Origin: Burkholderiales bacterium
Lineage (GTDB): Bacteria; Pseudomonadota; Gammaproteobacteria; Burkholderiales; Thiobacteraceae
Length of the DNA stretch: 64,000 bases
Direction: 5' to 3'
NCBI GenBank assembly: GCA_023511995.1
Contig: JAIMAL010000002.1
Location: forward strand, 62,001-126,000
The translations under genes and the position numbers were made by a program. Under the pieces are notes generated by a model, which made no database searches, was not told the origin of the DNA, and was given only the letters and a program-made list of their open reading frames with translations. Of the stretch, positions 37,179-43,732 are shown one piece after another; the stretch's first letter is position 1, and every line of letters starts with the position of its first letter.

Positions 37179-39288
37179 ACTCCGCCTCCGCCGCCGGAGG
37201 CTGCCCGCCGTATGCCGCCTCCAGCGCGCGCAGGGCCTGTTCCTTAGTTGCGAATACGTGCCCGTCCGGGATCACCTCAGCGAGCCCACCGCGCGCGAAC
37301 GCCGCCCGCACCTGCTGCTTGAGGCTGCTGAAGTACAGCGCCACGCCCTTCGCCTGTAGCTGGCGCGCAAGGCTTCGCAACTGCTCCTCGCCCGATGCGT
37401 CGATGTCGTTGATGCCGCTACCCACCACCAGCACCGCCTTCGCTTTCGGAAAGCGCGCGAGGGCTCGCAGCACGGCGTCCTCGAAGTGGGCCACGTTCAC
37501 GAAGTTGAGGGAGCCATCGAAGCGCATCACTACATAGTACTCGCTCACCGGTGGTAGGCCGTGCGTCTCCATGCCTGCCAGCACCCCGTCGGCGCGGCGG
37601 CCGAGAATCACGGCCCGCGGCCGCATGTTGCGCAGCAGATACACCCCCACCGTCAGGCCTACGCCCACCAAGATGCCGTTGGCCAGCGCCGGCGCCAGGG
37701 CAAGGGTCGCAACAAAGGTGGCGATGCCGATCAGGGCATCGGTGCGGTTGACCCGCCAGGCCTGCACCAGCGGCTGGATGCGCACCAGTCCGAATGCAGC
37801 AAACATGATGATGACCGCGAGCACCGCCTGCGGCAGGTGATACAGCAGCGGCGTCATGAACAGGATCACCACCATCACCCCAAGTGCGCTGACGATGGCG
37901 AACAGGCCAGTCTGCGCGCCTGCCTGCGCCGCGACGGCCGAACGGGAGAAGGAGCCACTCACGACATAGGCCTGGAAAAAGCTGCCGACGATGTTGGCCA
38001 GGCCCTGCCCGATGAGTTCGCGATTGGTGTCCACGCGCTGGCCGGTGCGGGCGCTGATCGCCTTGGAGATGGAGGTGGCCTCCATGAAGCCGAGCAGCGC
38101 CATGATCAGCGCCGCCGGCAGCAGTGGCAACACCAGCTCCCAGTCCACGCGTGGCGGCTTAAAGCTGGGCAATCCGGCAGGGATGGTGCCCACCACCTCG
38201 CCGCCGCTGCTGAGCTTGATCACATCGCCGCTCACGCCGGCGATGCGCCAGTGGCTCACGCCTAGTGCCTTGCCTTCGGGCACACGGCCCACTGGCTGGT
38301 AGATCACGCCGTCTTCTTTGTCCACGCGTCGAAGGTCGATCTGATGCAGTTGGCTCCGGCTGCGGAAGGCCTGCTCCTCGAGAATCTTCAAACGCATCTT
38401 ATGTTTCTCGATCTCGGCAGCCAGTTCCGTATGCCGCAGGCGGGCCGCGTCATCCTTCGGCCGGTTGCGGGCGAGCTCCGCCTTCAGCCTGGCGATGGCC
38501 TGACTCTCGCGCCGGATTTCGTCGTTGATCCGACTAAAGTCAGTGATCATCGCGCGCACGCCCTCGTCCCGAATGGCTGCCACGTTGACGGTGGTGGATC
38601 GCTCGAAGCCAACGACCTGGCTGAGGGCGGTGGTGACCACGATTGCGATCAGCACGGCCGGGAGCCGCGGTGCAAACCGCTGCAGGCCGAACACGATGGC
38701 GAAGCCGGTGAGCGCAAAGGCCAGGGTCGGCCAGTGGGCGTTGCCGAGCTGCTGCGCCACCGCCCACAGGTCGCCGAGGAAAAAATCGCTACGTGGCATC
38801 GGCACGTTCAGCAGCTTGTTGAGCTGGGACAGGCCGATGATCAGTGCTGCCGCATTGGTGAAGCCAATGATCACCGGATGGGAGAGGAAGTTCACCACCA
38901 GCCCGAGCCGGAACGCGCCCAACGCCAGGCGCAATACACCGACCATCAACGCCAGCATGATGGAAAGTTCGATGAATTCCGGGCTCCCGACAATCGCAAA
39001 GGGAAGCAAGGCTTGCGCTGACAGCAGCGACAGCATCGCCGTCGGCCCGGTGTGCAGCTGTCGCAGCGAACCCCACAGGGCGGCGACGATCACCGGTACG
39101 AAGGCGGCATACAGCCCATACACGACAGGCAGGCCGGCCAGTTGGGCGTAGGCCATGCTCTGCGGCACCAGTACCAGGGTCACGGTGATGCCAGCGAGCA
39201 GGTCCGCGCGCAGGCTCGCGCGCGTCATCGGGAACCAGTCGAGGAAGGGCAACGCCCGGCTTAGCCAGGCGGTTCTCGCCACGGCCAT
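37123..39288 (-). CDS. SulP-family anion (probable bicarbonate) transporter with coiled-coil insert and STAS domain
   Basis: This is a 721-residue SulP/SLC26 transporter. The N-terminal membrane domain carries the sulfate-transporter signature (PQSMAYAQLAGLPVVYGLYAAFVP). A C-terminal STAS domain includes VGSGINDIDASGEEQLRSL. Residues about 229-362 are an insertion between membrane segments, charged and heptad-like at 250-312, that ordinary SulP proteins lack; the core resumes at EVVGTIPAGLPSF. It is 43 bases after mcdB in the carboxysome operon, so bicarbonate is the likely substrate (inference, by analogy to BicA). Sulfate remains possible. Confidence 0.88.
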   Translation of the reverse strand: MAVARTAWLSRALPFLDWFPMTRASLRADLLAGITVTLVLVPQSMAYAQLAGLPVVYGLYAAFVPVIVAALWGSLRQLHTGPTAMLSLLSAQALLPFAIVGSPEFIELSIMLALMVGVLRLALGAFRLGLVVNFLSHPVIIGFTNAAALIIGLSQLNKLLNVPMPRSDFFLGDLWAVAQQLGNAHWPTLAFALTGFAIVFGLQRFAPRLPAVLIAIVVTTALSQVVGFERSTTVNVAAIRDEGVRAMITDFSRINDEIRRESQAIARLKAELARNRPKDDAARLRHTELAAEIEKHKMRLKILEEQAFRSRSQLHQIDLRRVDKEDGVIYQPVGRVPEGKALGVSHWRIAGVSGDVIKLSSGGEVVGTIPAGLPSFKPPRVDWELVLPLLPAALIMALLGFMEATSISKAISARTGQRVDTNRELIGQGLANIVGSFFQAYVVSGSFSRSAVAAQAGAQTGLFAIVSALGVMVVILFMTPLLYHLPQAVLAVIIMFAAFGLVRIQPLVQAWRVNRTDALIGIATFVATLALAPALANGILVGVGLTVGVYLLRNMRPRAVILGRRADGVLAGMETHGLPPVSEYYVVMRFDGSLNFVNVAHFEDAVLRALARFPKAKAVLVVGSGINDIDASGEEQLRSLARQLQAKGVALYFSSLKQQVRAAFARGGLAEVIPDGHVFATKEQALRALEAAYGGQPPAAEAEFRPESGKAASPPRPTGSF

Positions 39289-39331
39289 GTTTGGCTCGGC
39301 TCCGGTGGCCTTGAGGAATCAGGGACGTGGA

Positions 39332-39508
39332 TCAGTCCGGCCAGATGCGCGCCGGATGAAGTTCGGAGGGGACTGACCGCCGTTGCGCGGCGGGTCTGGC
39401 TTCTCGGCCGGCTTCGGGTTGGGGCGGGGCCGATGCGGCAGGCGGTGATTCCTGTTTCGCCTTCACTTTGCGCACGCCGGCTGCCAGCTTGTTCGATAGC
39501 TTGCTCAT
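39332..39508 (-). CDS. mcdB: McdB, carboxysome positioning adaptor (58 residues)
   Basis: This short gene starts at ATG 39508, overlapping the mcdA stop by ATGA. It encodes MSKLSNKLAAGVRKVKAKQE, then a Pro/Ala/Arg-rich disordered stretch, and ends ...LHPARIWPD. A basic N-terminus, disorder and a tryptophan within the last few residues (Trp56 of 58) are hallmarks of alpha-McdB, the partner that links McdA to carboxysomes. Position directly after a McdA-type ParA in a cso operon matches. It is much shorter than McdB proteins I know of. Confidence 0.8.
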   Translation of the reverse strand: MSKLSNKLAAGVRKVKAKQESPPAASAPPQPEAGREARPAAQRRSVPSELHPARIWPD

Positions 39509-40143
39509 GATCTCAAGACCTCGTTGATGATGGATTCCACTTCCTGGATAGCGGCACCACCCCGCTTGCCCAGGCCATAGACGCTGCTGCCTTCCAGCGC
39601 TGCGTTGCGGTAAGCGGCGCGCCGCGCCAGGCCGCTGTTAAGCACCGGGACCTCGAACTCCGCCAGGGCCTGGTGCATGGCTCGCGACAGCGCATTGCGC
39701 CGGTCGAGCTGGTTGAGCACCAAATACGCCTTGAGCCGCGCATTGCCCCGCCGCGCCTCCTGTACCGCCGCGATCATGTCGACGCTCGCCCACAGGTCGG
39801 GCGGCGACGGCTGCACCGGTACCAGCAGCAGGTCAACCGCCTGCATCACCTCCCGCAGCACGCCGGATTCCAGATGGGGCGGGCAGTCCACCAGCACGTA
39901 GCGGTGATGCTGCGCGGCCTGCCCGATCTTCGTCCGCACTTCTTCAGCAACCACGCGCTGCACCGGTGCCAGATCGCCGGCGGCACCCCCCACCCGCATC
40001 CAATGGCTGGCGGAGCCCTGCGGGTCTGCATCCAAAAGCAGCGTCGGTCCGCGACGCTGCAGACCGGCGGCGAGATTCACCGCCAGAGTGGTCTTGCCGG
40101 TCCCGCCCTTCTGGTTCGCGAGCGCGATGCGCAGGGCGGTCAT
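39505..40143 (-). CDS. mcdA: McdA, ParA-type ATPase for carboxysome positioning
   Basis: This is a 212-residue ParA/MinD-family ATPase with the deviant Walker A KGGTGKTT (residues 12-19, signature Lys12), the switch I region DADPQGSASHW and Walker B VLVDCPPHLES. It has no N-terminal HTH, as in McdA and other cargo-positioning ParAs. By homology it forms a nucleoid-bound gradient that McdB uses to space carboxysomes. It starts 5 bases after the acRAF stop and overlaps mcdB. Confidence 0.9.
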   Translation of the reverse strand: MTALRIALANQKGGTGKTTLAVNLAAGLQRRGPTLLLDADPQGSASHWMRVGGAAGDLAPVQRVVAEEVRTKIGQAAQHHRYVLVDCPPHLESGVLREVMQAVDLLLVPVQPSPPDLWASVDMIAAVQEARRGNARLKAYLVLNQLDRRNALSRAMHQALAEFEVPVLNSGLARRAAYRNAALEGSSVYGLGKRGGAAIQEVESIINEVLRS

Positions 40144-40148
40144 GGCGT

Positions 40149-40418
40149 CTACTCCTCCGGCACCGCCAGCGCGTCGATGCGCTGCGCCAGGGCAATGATC
40201 TCTGCACCGATCTTCTTGCCGTCGGCGTCGAGGGTCACACTGACGTAGTTCTTGCCAAAAGTCAGATTCGGGTAGTGCTGTGTTTCTTCCGATAACTTGG
40301 CCACCGCATCGAGGAAGCGCCGGGTCTCGGCATAGCTTCGGAATTCGAAGCGCCGGCTCAGCATCGGCGGCAGGTCATGTCGCTGCCAGTTCGGGATCGG
40401 GTCGCTGTCGTCAGGCAT
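40149..40418 (-). CDS. acRAF, pterin dehydratase-like RuBisCO assembly factor
   Basis: This 89-residue protein starts at ATG 40418, inside the end of the upstream gene (8-base overlap). The PCD-like fold is visible as LSRRFEFRSYAETRRFLDAVAKLSEETQHYPNLTFGKNYVSVTL. The catalytic PCD histidine motif (usually HHP) is replaced by QHYP, as expected for the carboxysomal acRAF group, which chaperones RuBisCO rather than dehydrating pterins. It is encoded in the cso operon between the bacterioferritin-like gene and mcdA. Confidence 0.85.
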   Translation of the reverse strand: MPDDSDPIPNWQRHDLPPMLSRRFEFRSYAETRRFLDAVAKLSEETQHYPNLTFGKNYVSVTLDADGKKIGAEIIALAQRIDALAVPEE

Positions 40419-40860
40419 AGCGCTGCTCCTTTTCGGGTAACTCGGCTTCCATCCTGGCGAGTTCATCAAGGTGCGCCAGTTCGTCGCCCAGGATCCCCGT
40501 GAACAGCTGGTGATGGGCGAAATCCCGCACGCGCGCGCAGTAGGCTGCGGCTTCCTCGTACAGGCGGATTGCCTCCACTTCCAGCATGCGGTCAATGGCG
40601 ATCAATTCGTGCAGTGACCGTCCGAGCCGCACCGGGGGCAGCTGGGTGGCGTTCGGCGCGACGCCGAGCTTGACCATCGCATCGATCAGGCTTTCGACGT
40701 GGCCGATTTCCTCGGTGACGTCCTCCCGGAAATGGGCGCAGTACTCGCTCATTTTCCACTGGTCACAGAGCCGGGACTGCGCCATGTATTGCAGTACCGC
40801 CGCCATTTCGTGGCTCAATGCCCGGTTCAGATAGCCCAACAGCCGTGGATCGATTGCCAT
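40411..40860 (-). CDS. Bacterioferritin-like protein of the carboxysome operon
   Basis: This is a 149-residue four-helix ferritin-like protein (SHEMAAVLQYMAQSRLCDQWKMSEYCAHFREDVTEEIGHVESLIDAM... LHELIAIDRMLEVEAIRLYEEAAAYC...). The Glu and E-x-x-H residues for a di-iron site are visible (EMAAVLQY, EEIGHVE, ILGDELAHLDEL). Such genes accompany cso operons in proteobacteria; the role in carboxysomes is not established. It follows the shorter-spaced csoS1 gene by 14 bases. Confidence 0.88.
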   Translation of the reverse strand: MAIDPRLLGYLNRALSHEMAAVLQYMAQSRLCDQWKMSEYCAHFREDVTEEIGHVESLIDAMVKLGVAPNATQLPPVRLGRSLHELIAIDRMLEVEAIRLYEEAAAYCARVRDFAHHQLFTGILGDELAHLDELARMEAELPEKEQRYA

Positions 40861-40874
40861 GCCGCCCTCTTGCT

Positions 40875-41216
40875 CTACACGACAAGGCCGGTCACATCGC
40901 CATCGCGCCCGGCGCCGCCGGCGGTCGGCTCCGTGGGCAGGATGCGTTCCACCTCGCCATGCACGCGGGCAATGATATGGGCGGCGACAAGGCCATCCCC
41001 CACGCGCTCGCAGGCATCCGCCCCGGCGCGCACCGCGGCATTCACCGCACCGGTCTCGCCACGTACCATCACGGTCACGTAGCCGCCACCCACGAACTGG
41101 CGGCCGATCAGCCGCACCTCCGCGGCTTTGGTCATCGCGTCGGCGGCTTCGATCGCCGGAACCAGACCGCGGGTTTCGATCATGCCCAGGGCAATGCCAG
41201 TCATTCCGTTAGCCAT
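40875..41216 (-). CDS. csoS1: CsoS1, alpha-carboxysome shell hexamer (BMC-H), copy with extended C-terminus
   Basis: This is a 113-residue BMC-H protein. It starts at ATG 41216 (MANGMTGIALGMIETRGLVPAIEAADAM), because AGGAG at 41223-41227 is correctly spaced for it; the in-frame ATG at 41231 overlaps that RBS. The pore motif region RLIGRQFVGGGYVTVMVRGETGAV is typical. The last 15 or so residues (TEPTAGGAGRDGDVTGLVV) extend beyond the other copy, as in CsoS1B. Shell facets of the carboxysome are built from these hexamers. Confidence 0.97.
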   Translation of the reverse strand: MANGMTGIALGMIETRGLVPAIEAADAMTKAAEVRLIGRQFVGGGYVTVMVRGETGAVNAAVRAGADACERVGDGLVAAHIIARVHGEVERILPTEPTAGGAGRDGDVTGLVV

Positions 41217-41253
41217 TTTCATCTCCTTCATAAAAGTTTGCCTTCAATTCCCT

Positions 41254-41553
41254 TTAGGCCGCGGCAGCGGTCGGCAGAATGTTTTCCACCTCGCTGTGGA
41301 CGCGGGCAATGATATGGGCGGCGACGAGGCCATCCCCGACGCGCTCGCAGGCATCCGCCCCGGCGCGCACCGCGGCATTCACCGCACCGGTCTCGCCACG
41401 CACCATTACGGTCACGTAGCCGCCGCCCACGAACTGGCGGCCGATCAGCCGCACCTCCGCGGCCTTGGTCATCGCGTCGGCGGCTTCGATCGCCGGCACC
41501 AGACCACGCGTTTCAATCATTCCCAGGGCGATGCCCGTCATTGCGCTTGCCAT
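41254..41553 (-). CDS. csoS1: CsoS1, alpha-carboxysome shell hexamer (BMC-H), short copy
   Basis: This is a 99-residue BMC-H protein, almost identical to the downstream copy from residue 4 to about 92, and nearly identical at the DNA level too. The differences are at the N-terminus (ASA for ANG) and from HSEVENILPTAAAA onward. It forms the bulk of the shell facet. It lies between csoS4B and the second csoS1 with only 37 bases to the latter. Confidence 0.97.
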   Translation of the reverse strand: MASAMTGIALGMIETRGLVPAIEAADAMTKAAEVRLIGRQFVGGGYVTVMVRGETGAVNAAVRAGADACERVGDGLVAAHIIARVHSEVENILPTAAAA

Positions 41554-41565
41554 GATATTTCTCCT

Positions 41566-41856
41566 TTACACGGTTGATGAAACTGCCTTGCTTTCCTCAC
41601 GGCGTTCTTCCGCCGCATCCCACTGATCGATGATCCCCAGGATCGTCAAGTCGGTGAGAACCCTGTAATCCCCGGTGGCGTAGCGGGCGGCCGAGCCACC
41701 GGCGGTAAAAACCCATTTCCCTTCCGGCACGCCCACCGGGTCCACCGCCACGGAGAGCTTGCCCTTCTCGTCCGCCAGCACGCGCAGCGAGGCGTTGAAC
41801 AGACCGGGAATGCGCCGGGTACACACCAGAGACGACACCACGCGCATGATCTCCAT
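41566..41856 (-). CDS. csoS4B: CsoS4B, carboxysome vertex pentamer (BMC-P)
   Basis: This is a 96-residue BMC-P/EutN-CcmL family protein (MEIMRVVSSLVCTRRIPGLFNASLRVL... VAVDPVGVPEGKWVFTAGGSAARYATGD...DLTILGIIDQWD). Pentamers close the vertices of the icosahedral shell. It is longer than CsoS4A because of a charged C-terminal tail. Its start is 1 base after the csoS4A stop. Confidence 0.95.
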   Translation of the reverse strand: MEIMRVVSSLVCTRRIPGLFNASLRVLADEKGKLSVAVDPVGVPEGKWVFTAGGSAARYATGDYRVLTDLTILGIIDQWDAAEERREESKAVSSTV

Positions 41857-41857
41857 G

Positions 41858-42109
41858 TCAGTGCTCCTGCCAGTGGTCGATGATGCCGATAATGGTCAGG
41901 TCGCTCGGGAAGTCCTTGGCGCCGGCCGCTTCGCGCGCCGCGGAGCTGCCAACGCAGATCACCCAATCGCCCGGGACGCAGCCCACGGCATCCACCGCCA
42001 CCTGGCGGGCGCCGCCCGCTTTTTCACGCACCACGAGAAGGGGGCGGTGACCCAGTTCACGCACGCGGTTGGTCGAAACCAGTGTTTTCTCCACTTGCAT
42101 GATCTTCAT
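41858..42109 (-). CDS. csoS4A: CsoS4A, carboxysome vertex pentamer (BMC-P)
   Basis: This 83-residue BMC-P protein (MKIMQVEKTLVSTNRVRELGHRPLLVV...VAVDAVGCVPGDWVICVGSSAAREAAG...DLTIIGIIDHW) has the typical length for CsoS4A. It caps shell vertices. It lies 9 bases downstream of csoSCA and abuts csoS4B; the two are clearly diverged paralogues. Confidence 0.96.
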   Translation of the reverse strand: MKIMQVEKTLVSTNRVRELGHRPLLVVREKAGGARQVAVDAVGCVPGDWVICVGSSAAREAAGAKDFPSDLTIIGIIDHWQEH

Positions 42110-42118
42110 TGCTTCACC

Positions 42119-43708
42119 TCAATGTCCATTCGCGCTGGTATCCATGTCCGGAACGCTTTCCTGCACGCTGCCCGGCTGCTTGCCCTGCACCGTCATGCCG
42201 CAGACGAGCAAACCCTGCCTGGCAAGCTCCGGGTAGCGCGTCTCGATCGCCGCCTTGATGCGGCGGCAGCGGGCCACCGCGCGCTCGCGCGAACCCGGGA
42301 CCCGCTCGTCGTAGCGGTAATGGATCGCGATCGGGATGGGCAGGCCGTGGATCACGTTCAGCTTGCTGAAAATCCTGATGCCCACGTCTAGGTCGGCCGC
42401 ACCCTCCTCGATGGTGTACAGGTGACCGAAGTAGGCGAGGTTGCGCAGATGCAGCCCGTCGAAGCTGTCGCCGATGTTGATCAGGCGCTCGGCATGGCCG
42501 ATGTCGGCATAGCGGCCGTTGTGCTGCGCGCAGACGTAATCGATCTGCGACAGATTGTTGGTGAGCAGCCGCGCGATCAGGCGGCGCATGCCAGGCTCCG
42601 GCATGCTGCGGCCGGCGGCGCGGGCGGCCTCGTCGATGGCGGCGGTAACACTGCTCGCCGCTTGCGAGGCGGCCATGTCGGCGGTCCGGCGGTACACGCT
42701 CAGGTTGTCCACGAAGCAGTCCACGCTCATCTCGCCCTGGGCATCCGGCACGTGTACCCTGATCGCGTCGTTGTCGGTGTCCACGCCGATGAGCAATGTC
42801 GCCACCGAGGCGCCGCAGCAGAACCCGTTTTCGATCGCGGTGCGGAAGGCCGCCAGGCGGTCGAGGGCCCCCTGGGCCGCCTTGCGATCATCACTGCCGT
42901 GGGCCGCGCAGCCTTCGTGCTGCGGGTCCGAGCTGCTGAAGTGGTAGACCGCGATTTTCAGGTAGCGCGTGCCGGCATCCGACAGGGTCGGCACACCTTC
43001 ACGGAAGCGGCGCAATTCGGTCTCGATCCACTGCTTCACGTTCATTTCGACGTCGAACAGGGCGCCGGCATAGGACTTGAGGCGTACCGAGTGCAGGGGC
43101 AGGCGCAGCACGAACTGGAGCAAGCCCTTGAGGCGGCCATCGGCACAGGGGCTGATATCCACTTCATGAAAGCCGCATTCGATGAAGAAGCGTTGCATGG
43201 CCTCCGCGTCTTCGCGGCGGTTTTCGCCTGCGGCCTGTTCACGAGCCAGCGCGTAATAGGTCTGCAGCACGCTGTATCCGTATAGCTTGCGCATGTCCAG
43301 GGTGGTCACCCAGGCGTCACCCAGCACGTCCGCCGGCAGTTCGAAGCCAAGGCGCTCCCGGGCGATCTGCTGCGCGCGCTGCTCGAAACCCGCCTCGTGT
43401 TGCTGTGCGGCGATGGCCTTCAGGATGGGAACGATGGCGTCGAAGCGGGCGCGTACGGCGCGTTCGTACTCGGCCAGTTCCGCATTGCGCGCAGCGTCGA
43501 TCAGCGGATGGGCGCGCGGGCTGCACGCGCTGCTCACGCATTCGCCGGCGCGCACCTCCATGCCGGGCGGGCAGAAGCTTGGCCGTTGTGGCCAGCCCGG
43601 CAATGCCGCAGCGGAGCTGGGTGCAGTGCGTACAGCCATGCCGACAGGGGCGGTGGCAGGGGCCGCCTGACGGCCGCGCAGCGCTGCCATGCGTTGACGG
43701 GTGTTCAT
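42119..43708 (-). CDS. csoSCA: CsoSCA, carboxysomal beta-class carbonic anhydrase
   Basis: This is a 529-residue enzyme (formerly CsoS3). The zinc ligands are identifiable by spacing against the Halothiobacillus enzyme: Cys188 and Asp190/Arg192 (SPCADGR), His256 (VYHFSSS) and Cys267 (HEGCAAHG). Residues 1-60 are disordered and basic (RQRMAALRGRQ), the type of segment that anchors CsoSCA to RuBisCO. It dehydrates bicarbonate to CO2 in the lumen. It follows csoS2 by 24 bases. Confidence 0.97.
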   Translation of the reverse strand: MNTRQRMAALRGRQAAPATAPVGMAVRTAPSSAAALPGWPQRPSFCPPGMEVRAGECVSSACSPRAHPLIDAARNAELAEYERAVRARFDAIVPILKAIAAQQHEAGFEQRAQQIARERLGFELPADVLGDAWVTTLDMRKLYGYSVLQTYYALAREQAAGENRREDAEAMQRFFIECGFHEVDISPCADGRLKGLLQFVLRLPLHSVRLKSYAGALFDVEMNVKQWIETELRRFREGVPTLSDAGTRYLKIAVYHFSSSDPQHEGCAAHGSDDRKAAQGALDRLAAFRTAIENGFCCGASVATLLIGVDTDNDAIRVHVPDAQGEMSVDCFVDNLSVYRRTADMAASQAASSVTAAIDEAARAAGRSMPEPGMRRLIARLLTNNLSQIDYVCAQHNGRYADIGHAERLINIGDSFDGLHLRNLAYFGHLYTIEEGAADLDVGIRIFSKLNVIHGLPIPIAIHYRYDERVPGSRERAVARCRRIKAAIETRYPELARQGLLVCGMTVQGKQPGSVQESVPDMDTSANGH

Positions 43709-43732
43709 GCAGCGTCGTCCTCGCCAAACCGT

